Assembly (NCBI GenBank): GCA_965231815.1
Contig: OZ246890.1
Span: 1,240,001-1,304,000, forward strand
Length of the DNA: 64,000 nucleotides
Direction of reading: 5' to 3'
From: JAPPFW01 sp965231815
GTDB taxonomy: Bacteria; Actinomycetota; Acidimicrobiia; Spongiisociales; Spongiisociaceae
Part shown: one piece after another, positions 16,757-25,101 of the stretch
Position numbering within the stretch: position 1 is the stretch's first letter
How the letters are laid out: each line of letters starts with the position of its first letter
The notes under the pieces: model-generated
What the model was told of the DNA's origin: nothing
The model's database searches: none
Seen by the model: only the letters and a program-made list of their open reading frames with translations
Made by a program: the position numbers and the translations under genes

Positions 16757-16883
16757 GAGTAGTGCGCCGAAAACGTCCGGGCAAAGAGGTTCTCTCTCTG
16801 TACACACGTATCTCCATGCAGTATCTCCCAGGTAGTTTGGCGGACGGCGAACCCCGCCGGATCATTCTCCAGTACGCGCCGAG
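16757..16883 (+). repeat. Diverged copy of the TA-flanked MITE-like family
   Basis: It shares GCGCCGAAAACGTCCGGGCAAAG at the left and GCGGACGGCGAACCCCGCCGGATCATT near the right with the copy at 3001. Its ends are more degraded. It ends about 50 bases before the AlaX start. Confidence 0.5.
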
Positions 16884-16920
16884 AACCCGACCCCGGGAGT
16901 GACCTCCGCCAAATGTGGGC

Positions 16921-16926
16921 TAGGTT
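16921..16926 (+). promoter_or_regulatory. -10-like box TAGGTT at leaderless distance from the AlaX gene
   Basis: TAGGTT is followed by six bases and ATG at 16933. A TGACC sequence about 16 bases upstream could be a partial -35. Confidence 0.5.
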
Positions 16927-16932
16927 AGGGAC

Positions 16933-17658
16933 ATGACCGAACGTATCTATTCGAAGGACGCGTACATAGCAAACATGGTGGCCGAGGTGGTGGCCACCGA
17001 TACCGACGACAGGCGGGTAATGCTCGATCGGACTGTTTTCTATCCGGGGGGTGGAGGACAGCCGGTTGATCGGGGATCCCTGTGGGTGGGGGAGGATGAG
17101 TTGGAGGTGGTGAGGGTGACTCAGGACGCTACGGGCGTCTGGCACTGGCTTGCCGAGGGTTTACCGAAAGTGGGCACGCGAGTCGAGGGGCGCATCGATT
17201 GGGAACGGCGCTACCGGCTGATGCGTACCCATACTTCCATGCATGCCCTGTGCGGTGTGGTCTGGGAATGGTTCCGTAGCCCGGTCACCGGAGGCAACAT
17301 GGAACCCGGATACGGGCGTTTAGACTTCGAGCTTCCGGACTGGGACCCCCAGAACCGTACACCTCTAGAGGAAGCACTCAACGCTGCCATCGCCCGACAC
17401 TTGCCGATCGAAGTGTCCTTCATGCCCCGTGAGGAGGCCGATAAGGATCCCGGCTTGATCCGAACCAAGGTCAACCTGATCCCACAGTCGGTGCAGACGA
17501 TACGGGTCATCGATATCGTGGGCCTGGATCGCCAAGCCGATGGAGGCACCCATGTGGCCTCCACCTCCGAGGTGGGCAAGGTGAAGATAACCAAGATCCA
17601 GTCCAAGGGCAGGGGGTTCCGTCGTATCCGTCTGGCCTTGGACGACAGCATCACCTGA
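16933..17658 (+). CDS. AlaX-type alanyl-tRNA editing protein
   Basis: The 241-residue product resembles the editing domain of alanyl-tRNA synthetase: DRTVFYPGGGGQPVDRG at the N-terminus, the first zinc motif HTSMH (H100, H104), and DGGTHVASTSEVG near 203-216. These proteins hydrolyse Ser-tRNA(Ala) or Gly-tRNA(Ala). The second zinc motif normally reads CxxxH; here residue 203 is aspartate, with H207 kept. An aspartate at this place may be normal for this branch, but zinc binding would differ from the synthetase. The TAGGTT box supports the ATG start. Confidence 0.85.
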   Translation: MTERIYSKDAYIANMVAEVVATDTDDRRVMLDRTVFYPGGGGQPVDRGSLWVGEDELEVVRVTQDATGVWHWLAEGLPKVGTRVEGRIDWERRYRLMRTHTSMHALCGVVWEWFRSPVTGGNMEPGYGRLDFELPDWDPQNRTPLEEALNAAIARHLPIEVSFMPREEADKDPGLIRTKVNLIPQSVQTIRVIDIVGLDRQADGGTHVASTSEVGKVKITKIQSKGRGFRRIRLALDDSIT

Positions 17659-17759
17659 CCCGTGTTCTGGGGAGTCGTCTTGGAAACCGAGGGAATCTCG
17701 GAGAGGTTTGTCAGCTTCAGGGATCAACGCGATACGTTCACTCGAGGAGGAGAAGCGGT

Positions 17760-18203
17760 GTGGGAGTGAAGCAGGAACTCGAGGCGAGGATCGGCAAGGC
17801 GACAGAGCCGGGAGAGTGGCACACCGTTACCCAGGCGGATGTGCAGCGTTTTGCCGATGCCACCCGAGACCATCAGTGGATTCATATCGACGAGCAGAGA
17901 GCGGCGCGAGGGCCTTTCGGCGGTACGATCGCGCACGGTTTCATGACCTTGGCTCTGATCCCCGGCATCGGTCCCCGGTCGGAGCCACCACCCGGGGTCC
18001 GCATGACTGTCAACTACGGATTGGAGCGAGTTCGATTTGTCTCCCCGGTCCCTGTCGGATCGAGGGTGCGGGTGAGGTCGGAACTTGTCGAGGTAACCGA
18101 GACACCGAAAGGGTTCAAGTTAAGGGAGCAGGTGACGATCGAGCTAGAGGGAAGCGCCCGTCCCGCTTGTGTGGCAGAGACCTTGATCCTGCTGGTGTGC
18201 TGA
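17760..18203 (+). CDS. MaoC-family (R)-specific enoyl-CoA hydratase
   Basis: The 147-residue product has the hot-dog fold signature of MaoC hydratases: DVQRFADATRDHQWIHID with the catalytic Asp and His near residues 37-42, followed by FGGTIAHGFMTLALI. It hydrates trans-2-enoyl-CoA to (R)-3-hydroxyacyl-CoA, or acts on a related substrate. The length is normal for a single-domain member. GAGGAGG lies about six bases upstream of GTG at 17760; an alternative GTG two bases earlier is out of frame. It may serve fatty-acid breakdown along with the acyl-CoA dehydrogenase 2 kb upstream. Confidence 0.88.
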   Translation: MGVKQELEARIGKATEPGEWHTVTQADVQRFADATRDHQWIHIDEQRAARGPFGGTIAHGFMTLALIPGIGPRSEPPPGVRMTVNYGLERVRFVSPVPVGSRVRVRSELVEVTETPKGFKLREQVTIELEGSARPACVAETLILLVC

Positions 18204-18274
18204 GCCTGGTTGGCAGGAGCCAAGGAAACGTTCCCGATAGCTCATCCCTTTCTACGGGCTCTCGAGAACTTTCC

Positions 18275-18390
18275 TAGGAGGGTGCTGAGAAACCCCGTAC
18301 AAAGGGGTTCAGACGCTAACCCGCAACTCCATGACCAGGCGGTTTGCCGACCACCTAACCCCGAAAGTTTCGTTTTTCAGGACCCTCCTA
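18275..18390 (+). repeat. MITE-like element copy 4 (116 bp), forming the proA stop codon
   Basis: Ends are TAGGAGGGTGCTGAGAAAC and GTTTTTCAGGACCCTCCTA, bounded by TA at 18275-18276 and 18389-18390. The right-hand TA plus the adjacent C, read on the minus strand, is the TAG stop of proA. This is the best-preserved copy. Confidence 0.88.
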
Positions 18391-19689
18391 GGAGTCCCGT
18401 CTGAGAGAAAGGTTCCGGTGGGTGAAGGATCTCTTGCCCGGCCCGTAGTCGCCTACCACATGTCCGTTACCTCTAAGCAACCATTTGGTGGTGAACAATC
18501 CCTCCGCACCCATCGGACCTCGGGCGTGAACCCGTCCGGTGGCGATACCGACTTCGGCGCCCAATCCATAGCGGAATCCGTCGGCGAAACGGGTACTGGC
18601 ATTCCAGAACACCGATGAGGCATCCACCGTTTCGAGGAACAGCCGAGCTGTCTCGGCGTCTTCCGTAACGATCGTATCGGTGTGAGCGGACCCGAAGGTG
18701 TGGATGTGGTCGATGGCTTCTTCCAATCCGTCTACCACCCTGGCCGATATGATCAGGTCCCCGAACTCCTGCCCGAAGTCCGACTTCTGAGCCGGTACCA
18801 CCCCGGTTGCCATGGCCTGTACCTCCTCATCCCCCCTGACCTCGACCCCGGCCTCCAGAAGTGAACTGACAACCGCCGGTCCGTCCGGAAAGGCGCGGTC
18901 CAAGAGCAGCGTCTCGGCGGCATTACACACCGCCACGTAGTTGGTTTTGGCGTCTACGGCCACTTTCACAGCCATCTCGGGATCGGCGACGGCATCCACA
19001 TATACGTGGCAGATTCCGTCGGCGTGTCCGAGCACCGGGATCCGCGAGGCGGACTTGATCGAGCGGACCAGATCGGCGGAGCCCCTCGGGATAACCAGGT
19101 CGATGTTTGCGTCCATCTCCAGCAGGTCACCCACCGCCTCCCTCCCTTCGACGTTCTGGACCACGTCGGGATCTGCTCCCGCTTGGGCGGTGGCCTCCCT
19201 CAGCAGGTCGGTGAGGACTCGATTCGAGTGCAGGGCCTCCGACCCTCCCTTCATCAGCACCGCGTTGCCGGTCCGCAATGCCAGCGAGCCGATCTGGATA
19301 ACGGCATCGGGACGGCTCTCGAACACGATCAGCAGCACGCCGATCGGTACTCGCACCTGTTCGAGCACCAGTCCATCGTCGAGTTCCCGCCGGAGTAACG
19401 GTATCCCGACCGAGTCGGGGTCGTCTATCAGTACCCGGACTCCCTCCCGCAAGGTCCTCATCTTGGAGTGGGTAAGCGCCAGCCGTTTGAGGATGGGCCC
19501 GGGCAGATCATCCGCCCCGGGCGCTTCCAGGTCGAGTCTGTTGGCGGCAAGGATCTCGGTTTCCTTAACCTTGAGCAGGCGCTCGAGGTTTCTTAGTACC
19601 TCGGTCCGCGTTCCCGCTCCTGCGGCTGCCAGTTTCCTCTGGGCAGTGCGGGCAGCCTTTGCTTGTTGGATTGCTGCAAGTGTTGACAT
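18388..19689 (-). CDS. proA: Glutamate-5-semialdehyde dehydrogenase (gamma-glutamyl phosphate reductase)
   Basis: The 433-residue product is full length for ProA: RVPIGVLLIVFESRPDAVIQI, LKGGSEALHSNR, the catalytic region NYVAVCNAAETLLLDRA, and a C-terminus GAEGLFTTKWLLRGNGHVVGDYGPGKRSFTHR. It reduces gamma-glutamyl phosphate with NADPH in proline synthesis; proC lies at 46.4 kb and proB is not seen. The stop codon is formed by the edge of MITE copy 4, so the last few residues (about NLSLRRDS) may have changed when the element inserted. Conserved sequence is complete before that point. Confidence 0.95.
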   Translation of the reverse strand: MSTLAAIQQAKAARTAQRKLAAAGAGTRTEVLRNLERLLKVKETEILAANRLDLEAPGADDLPGPILKRLALTHSKMRTLREGVRVLIDDPDSVGIPLLRRELDDGLVLEQVRVPIGVLLIVFESRPDAVIQIGSLALRTGNAVLMKGGSEALHSNRVLTDLLREATAQAGADPDVVQNVEGREAVGDLLEMDANIDLVIPRGSADLVRSIKSASRIPVLGHADGICHVYVDAVADPEMAVKVAVDAKTNYVAVCNAAETLLLDRAFPDGPAVVSSLLEAGVEVRGDEEVQAMATGVVPAQKSDFGQEFGDLIISARVVDGLEEAIDHIHTFGSAHTDTIVTEDAETARLFLETVDASSVFWNASTRFADGFRYGLGAEVGIATGRVHARGPMGAEGLFTTKWLLRGNGHVVGDYGPGKRSFTHRNLSLRRDS

Positions 19690-19762
19690 AGCAGTAACCA
19701 GTGTAATTGTCTTTATATCGGGAGATTATCGATGTCCAACCGGTTCGGATCGATCTACCAAC

Positions 19763-19893
19763 GTTCACCCGGCAGGTGAATCTCCCACACCAGACCGGGA
19801 CGGGAAACACCGATAACTGTATTGCCTGGTCAGGGCGCGAATATGGTCTACTCCACTTTTCCTCCAAACCCTATCCGTGAACAATCGGGGCTA
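19763..19893 (+). repeat. Dispersed repeat family 3, copy B
   Basis: It matches 929-1065 read in reverse and the shorter copy at 30261-30327. It fills most of the 275-base space between the divergent proA and nucleotidyltransferase genes, so it may carry or influence their promoters. Confidence 0.75.
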
Positions 19894-19964
19894 ACCTTTA
19901 TCCATTAGAAATGGATGGGGCCGAGTAGTTTACGTTCTCAATCCCCTTGGAAGGAGTCGAGGCG

Positions 19965-20456
19965 ATGGGTAGGCGTACCACTGTATGTTCTCCTGCTTCC
20001 GTGGGAACTCCTGAGTTGAGGGCGGATCGGGACCTCCCGCAGTTGGAGCATCCGGGCGTCGACATGTTGCAGCGCCAGAGCAGGGCCATCCACAATGGTG
20101 AGGCGCAACTCCCCTATCCCGGGCTTCCCCGGGATTGGATTACCCATGCCATTAACTTGGTATTGAGGTTCGATCCCGACAAGATCTACTTATTCGGGTC
20201 AACCGAGCGGGGAGAGGATACCCGTCGCTCCGACATTGATCTCCTTGTGGCGTTCGACGGTTTGCCGGAGGAGGCATGGGACCGTTGGGAACGAGAGATT
20301 AGATACGCGGCACGCTTCTTCTGCCCGTATCCGGTGAATGTATTCGTCACCGATGTCGAGGATCTGGTCCGGATGCGGCATGTGGTGGTAAGTCCTTGCA
20401 GGTGGGCCCAGGAGGAAGGCCGTTTGGTGTTTGACAAGCAAGAGTCCGGCTCCTGA
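19965..20456 (+). CDS. MNT-type nucleotidyltransferase (antitoxin-like partner of HEPN)
   Basis: The 163-residue product has the minimal nucleotidyltransferase motif FGSTERGEDTRRSDIDLLV, with G78-S79 and the metal-binding pair D90/D92. It is longer than usual: about 60 residues before the catalytic domain have no clear fold. In MntA/HepT systems the nucleotidyltransferase AMPylates the HEPN toxin and blocks it. I chose ATG at 19965 because AAGGAG lies ten bases upstream; a TTG six codons earlier is the alternative. Its TGA overlaps the next ATG by one base (TGATG). Confidence 0.8.
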   Translation: MGRRTTVCSPASVGTPELRADRDLPQLEHPGVDMLQRQSRAIHNGEAQLPYPGLPRDWITHAINLVLRFDPDKIYLFGSTERGEDTRRSDIDLLVAFDGLPEEAWDRWEREIRYAARFFCPYPVNVFVTDVEDLVRMRHVVVSPCRWAQEEGRLVFDKQESGS

Positions 20457-20860
20457 TGAGCAGCCTGCCCAACAATAACCTATGGATAGCCCGGGAGTGG
20501 CTGGAGCGAGCCGCCTGGAGGCATACCACCGGCGTGAGGGTTCTTGGAGAGTTGGGCGATACCAAGGAGGCGGTGCGGAACTTCGCATCGGCAGCCGAGT
20601 TGGCGCTCAAGGCTGTCTACATCAAAAGCGGTTCCCTATTCCCTCGGACTCACAACGTAGGGGACCTTGTGGAAGGGTGCCCCGAAACGACTGTAGGTCA
20701 AGTAGTGGAGGACTATCCGGAGGAGTTTGTAAAGGAGTTCTCCCGCAATTACCTGGCGCCCTACGTACGAGCCCGGCCGATACCCGAAGTCGAGGTCGAG
20801 GAATGCCGACTGTTCTCCGAACGCATCTTGCAATGGGCGGAGGGCGTAGTTTCCGATTGA
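20456..20860 (+). CDS. HEPN-domain protein (toxin-like partner)
   Basis: The 134-residue helical product has the HEPN pattern: a long first helix with LERAAWRHTTG, FASAAELALKAVYIKSG, then FPRTHNVGDLVEGC at about 62-75 and a last helix with CRLFSERILQWAE. The R64-x-H66 placement is that of the family linked to kanamycin-nucleotidyltransferase-like genes. HEPN partners are often RNases; whether this one keeps a complete active site is unclear. Coupled translation with the nucleotidyltransferase supports a toxin-antitoxin-like pair. Confidence 0.8.
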   Translation: MSSLPNNNLWIAREWLERAAWRHTTGVRVLGELGDTKEAVRNFASAAELALKAVYIKSGSLFPRTHNVGDLVEGCPETTVGQVVEDYPEEFVKEFSRNYLAPYVRARPIPEVEVEECRLFSERILQWAEGVVSD

Positions 20861-20884
20861 CGACCGGGCAACAGGTATGAGAGG

Positions 20885-22412
20885 TCAGGAGATCGGCGGG
20901 TATCGGGTACGGGGGCCTGCGTCGGCCCAGTCCATGTGATTCCTTATATATTCGTTGGCGGAGTCGCGTTCCGGGGTGTAGTCCCAGGAGTGAAGTCCAC
21001 CGGTTTGCAGGGCGGCGTTTATGACTCGGCGGGATGCTTGGGAGGCGAGGACCTGGTCGCGTATCGCGGAGCAGTCCCATCGCCGAGCTACTTCACCGGC
21101 AAAGCGAGCGGCGAGATCGATGTGGTCGGGGTCCGTGGCTAGATTGTCACGTTCGAGCGGGTCATTCTCGACGTCATACAGCAGCGGAGGGTCGGTGTCG
21201 CAGTGGATGTACTTGTAGCGTCCGCGCCGGATCATGAACATCGGATCGGACACCATTTCGGCCATATACTCGCCGAACGTCTCGTCTATCGGATCGGTCC
21301 CGCCAGTGGCGCTCTCCCACAGGCTGCGGCCGTCGGGTGGTATTGCCAAGTCCGTCCCGGGATCCCCATCGGTTGCGACATCCACCAGGGTGGGGAGCAG
21401 GTCGAGGAGCGAGCAGGCATTGGCTACGGTGCGGTTGGCAACGCCCGGACCGGCCATGATGAGCGGCACACGGGCCGATCGCTCGAAGAAGGACATCTTG
21501 AACCAGGTCCCACGGTCCCCCAGCATATCCCCATGATCGCTGGTGAAGATAATCACGGTGTCTTCCAGCCGGCGGGTTTCCTCCAGTGTCTTTACGAGTG
21601 TCCCGAGCCAGTGATTCGACGTAGCTGGTGTTGGCGTAGTAGGCATGGCGGGCGCGGCGTATCCGGGCTTCTGAATACCCAACCGTGTCCACCGCGATGC
21701 CGCTACGGATCCGTCTCGTGTGGGGGTCGAGTGAATCGATCGAGGGTACGTCCGGCAGGTCGATCTCGTCGTGGTCATAGAGGTTCCACCATTCGGGCCT
21801 AGCTACGTAGGGGTCATGAGGGTGTATGAGGGACACGACCATGAAGAAGGGCCGCTCGTCGGTGTCCCTGGCAAGATCGTATAGATGCCTGACAGCAGCT
21901 GAGCCTGTCTCCTCGTCATAGTCGATCTGGTATGTGGCCAGGGCCTGGCCGGCCTCCGACAGGCTGTCCATGTTGTGGTACCACTTGTCGATCCGGTCTC
22001 CGGGCTGGTCCCATCGGGGGGTCCAGGCAAAGTCGGCGGGGTAGATGTCGGTGGTTAGCCTCCGCTCGAAGCCATGGAGTTGGTCGGGTCCTACGAAGTG
22101 CATTTTCCCGGACAGGGTGGTCCGGTATCCGGCGATTCGTAGATAATGAGCAACGGTGGGGATGGAGGCCGGCAACTCAGCCGCGTTGTCCCAGGCCCCG
22201 ATTGCCGATACCGGCTGTCCGGTCAGCATCGAGAATCGTGACGGGGCGCATAAAGGGGAGGGGCAGTATGCGGTGTCGAACCTTGCGCCTCGCTCCACCA
22301 GGGTATCCATCGCCGGTGTACGTACCAGGGGATGCTCGTAGGCGCCTGTGAAGTGTGGCGCTAGCTGGTCAGCCATCACGAGGAGGATGTTGGGTTGTTT
22401 TGACCCACTCAA
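20885..22412 (-). pseudogene. Choline-sulfatase-like sulfatase, interrupted by one frameshift
   Basis: The first frame (start TTG 22412, AGGAGG ten bases upstream) carries the type I sulfatase N-terminus with PNILLVMADQL and the formylglycine motif C55-A-P-S-R. The second frame, ending at 20885, continues with VIIFTSDHGDMLGDRGTWFKMSFFE and a C-terminal NEYIRNHMDWADAGPRTRYPP typical of choline sulfatases. The frames meet at about 21614, where one extra base between SYVE and HWLGTL breaks an otherwise complete ~508-residue protein. It could be a real pseudogene or a sequencing error. No formylglycine-generating enzyme is in the window. Confidence 0.88.
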
Positions 22413-22537
22413 GATGTCGCAACCTCCTGCGTTCCTGCGGGTGCCTGGCTTCCGATCTCGACAAGCTGAACGTTACCAAGTTGTTATCGCGCGACTGTGT
22501 CAGAACACACGGTTCCGTTTTTGGTGTTTGAGGCTTT

Positions 22538-23563
22538 TCAGCGCCGTCCTATTAGTTCGGCTATTTCCACCGCGTTGAGGGCGGCGCCTTTCCGCAGGTT
22601 GTCGCCCACCACCCACAAACTTATCCCTCCGGGTTCGCCCAGGGTCTCCCGGATGCGGGATACGAGAACCGGGTCGATCCCGGCTGAGTCAAGCGGAGTG
22701 GCTACCCGGTCATCCGACCAGACCTCCACTCCCGGCGCTTCCTCCAGCGCTCTCCTCGCTGTCTGTAGATCCAGCGGCGAGTCGAACCACATCGTGGCCG
22801 AGATCCCATGGCCGACCATTACCGGCACCCGCACGCAGGTCGGTTCCACCGCTATGTCGTCCCGTTCGAGAATCTTGCGGGTCTCCTTCACCAGCTTCCA
22901 TTCCTCATCCGTGTGGTGCGCGTCGGCCATTGAACCGGCCATCGGTAGCACGTTGAAAGCTATTGGACGTTGAAATGGGCCATTCCCGGACGAACTCTCC
23001 CATGCGCCTGACACCAGAGCCTTCCGTTGTTCCAGCAGCTGGGTGGTCTGGTCCATGAGGGTGTCCATACCGGTCATACCGGCCCCGGATACCGACTGGT
23101 ACGACATGGCCACCATCCGGGCCAATCCCGCCTGCCGGTGGAGTGGAGCGACAGCCATCATCAGCGCCATAGTGGTGCAGTTCGGGTTGGCGATAATTCC
23201 CGAGTGGGCGGAGACGGCGTGATCGTTGACTCCTGCCACCACTAGGGGCGCCTCCGGGATCTGGCGGAAGGCGGATGAGTTATCGATGACTACCGCGCCG
23301 GTTTCCGCGAAAAGAGGGGCGTAGCGGCGGCTGCGGGCGGCGCCTGCCGAGAACAGCGCGATGTCGATCCCGGACGGATCGGCCGCGGCCAGGTTCTCGA
23401 CCGTAACCTCACCCCAGCGGGTGCTCAGAGTTCGACCCTCTGTGCGACTAGACGCCATCAGTCGGAGATCGGAGATCGGGAAGTCCCGCTCTTCGAGAAT
23501 GGACAACATGGTACGCCCGACGGCGCCGGTGGCCCCCGCGATAGCTACTCGGAGGTTAGGCAT
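22538..23563 (-). CDS. asd: Aspartate-semialdehyde dehydrogenase
   Basis: The 341-residue product has the NADP-binding GATGAVGRTML at about 10-20, SAGAARSRRYAP, and the catalytic cysteine 129 in IANPNCTTM. It reduces aspartyl phosphate to aspartate semialdehyde, feeding lysine, threonine and methionine synthesis. It overlaps the 3' end of lysC by eight bases on the same strand, a common lysC-asd arrangement that implies coupling. Length and motifs are complete. Confidence 0.96.
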   Translation of the reverse strand: MPNLRVAIAGATGAVGRTMLSILEERDFPISDLRLMASSRTEGRTLSTRWGEVTVENLAAADPSGIDIALFSAGAARSRRYAPLFAETGAVVIDNSSAFRQIPEAPLVVAGVNDHAVSAHSGIIANPNCTTMALMMAVAPLHRQAGLARMVAMSYQSVSGAGMTGMDTLMDQTTQLLEQRKALVSGAWESSSGNGPFQRPIAFNVLPMAGSMADAHHTDEEWKLVKETRKILERDDIAVEPTCVRVPVMVGHGISATMWFDSPLDLQTARRALEEAPGVEVWSDDRVATPLDSAGIDPVLVSRIRETLGEPGGISLWVVGDNLRKGAALNAVEIAELIGRR

Positions 23564-24794
23564 GGGCGCCCACCTCCTCGTTGATGACGGGAGGATCGAA
23601 CTCGGCGTGTAGCGCTCTTACGGCGTCCTCCACGTTGGTGCGGCGGACGACACATGAGATGCGGATGGGGGAGGTGGAGATCATCTCGATGTTTATTCCA
23701 GCCGATGCCAGGGCTTGGAACACCCTGGCAGCGACACCGGGACTGGACTTCATCCCGGCGCCCACCAGCGACACCTTGGCTATGTCGGGATCGACCGCCA
23801 GGTCTCGTGCGCCCAGCTCGGCCACCAGGGGAAATGCTGCCTGGCGAGCAGCCCGGGCGTGGGCTTGAGGAACGGTGAAACTGATGTCCGTGGCGCCGTC
23901 GTGACCCACGTTCTGGACGATCATGTCGATGTTGACGCCCGCAGTCGCCAGAGTCCCGAACAGGGTGGCGGCCACACCCGGTCGGTCGGGCACTCCCCAG
24001 ATCGTGACCTTTGCCTCCGAGGTGTCATGCGCCACCCCCCTGATTATCGCCTCTTCCATAGTGCTCTCCTTGACCCACGTTCCCGTATCCTCTACGAACG
24101 ACGACCGGACGTGGATCGGTATGTTGAACCTCCGGCCTACTTCCACGGAACGCGCCATCAACACCCCTGCTCCCCCGGCGGCTAGTTCCAACATCTCATC
24201 GAAGGACACCGTGTCCAGCTTGCGAGCTTCCGGGACCACGCGCGGGTCAGCGGTGTACACCCCCCGTACATCGGTATAGATCTCGCACGCGTCGGCCTGG
24301 TGGGCGGAGGCGAGGGCTACCGCCGTGGCATCGGACCCGCCCCTGCCGAGAGTAGTTACATCCTCCGAGGCCGGATCCACCCCCTGGAAGCCGGCCACGA
24401 TGACCACATGTCCGGTTTCCAGTCCCCCACGAACTCGGGTGCCGCGGATCTCCCTGATCTTGGCTTCACCGTGGGAGGCGTCGGTGATGATGCCTGCTTG
24501 GGAGCCGGTAAGACTCAGAGCCGGGATTCCCTGGCTTTGCAAGGCCATCGCCAGCAATGCCATCGAGATGCGTTCCCCGGCGGTGAGCAGCATGTCCATT
24601 TCCCTGGCGGTGGGATTGGAACTCACCTGGTGAGCCAGGCCGATCAACTCGTCGGTGGAGTTCCCCATGGCCGAAACCACGACGATGACGTCGGCGCCGG
24701 TGCGGCGGGTGCTAGCCACTCGCCGAGCGACCCGCTTGATTCGATCCGGGTCGGCCACCGAGGTGCCACCGTACTTTTGGACGATCAAGGACAT
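23556..24794 (-). CDS. lysC: Aspartate kinase
   Basis: The 412-residue product has the KYGGTSV nucleotide motif at about 8-14, the catalytic region TLGRGGSDATAVALA, and two C-terminal ACT domains (about 265-340 and 345-405; VNIDMIVQNV, INIEMISTSPIRIS) that mediate feedback by lysine and/or threonine. Related actinobacterial genes also make a small subunit from an internal start; I did not see decisive evidence for that here. A MITE-like copy ends 40 bases upstream of the start, so the promoter may lie in or beyond it. Confidence 0.95.
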   Translation of the reverse strand: MSLIVQKYGGTSVADPDRIKRVARRVASTRRTGADVIVVVSAMGNSTDELIGLAHQVSSNPTAREMDMLLTAGERISMALLAMALQSQGIPALSLTGSQAGIITDASHGEAKIREIRGTRVRGGLETGHVVIVAGFQGVDPASEDVTTLGRGGSDATAVALASAHQADACEIYTDVRGVYTADPRVVPEARKLDTVSFDEMLELAAGGAGVLMARSVEVGRRFNIPIHVRSSFVEDTGTWVKESTMEEAIIRGVAHDTSEAKVTIWGVPDRPGVAATLFGTLATAGVNIDMIVQNVGHDGATDISFTVPQAHARAARQAAFPLVAELGARDLAVDPDIAKVSLVGAGMKSSPGVAARVFQALASAGINIEMISTSPIRISCVVRRTNVEDAVRALHAEFDPPVINEEVGAHA

Positions 24795-24834
24795 GGGAAT
24801 CTGATCCTGGTTGGGTTTGCCGGTGCTGTCGGCG

Positions 24835-24938
24835 TAGGAGAGTCCCGAAAAACGGGCTCTCGGTTGTCCCTGCGTCCACTGACCAGGGAGATCGCCATCA
24901 GACTTCGGGCCAACGAGGGGTTTCTCAACACTCTCCTA
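24835..24938 (-). repeat. MITE-like element copy 5 (104 bp, reversed)
   Basis: Read on the minus strand it begins TAGGAGAGTGTTGAGAAAC and ends GTTTTTCGGGACTCTCCTA, with TA at both borders (24835-24836, 24937-24938). The interior is more diverged and shorter than in copies 1-4. It lies directly upstream of lysC. Confidence 0.8.
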
Positions 24939-25101
24939 GTTTATTGGCTTTCCGAGCTTGTTCCGAACCTGCGGTCTCGGACTCGATCCGATCGGCCAAC
25001 CGGAGAAAGTGGGTGACTCGGACTCGTTACCATGACCCCCTTCCTCATAGGCGAAGCCGCCGGGGATTTGCTTGTCCGATGTCATCTAGACTGGTTGCAA
25101 T

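Noticed and set aside
24300..25016. Plus-strand open frame opposite lysC
   Set aside because: Shadow of lysC, continuing through a MITE-like repeat; no family resemblance.
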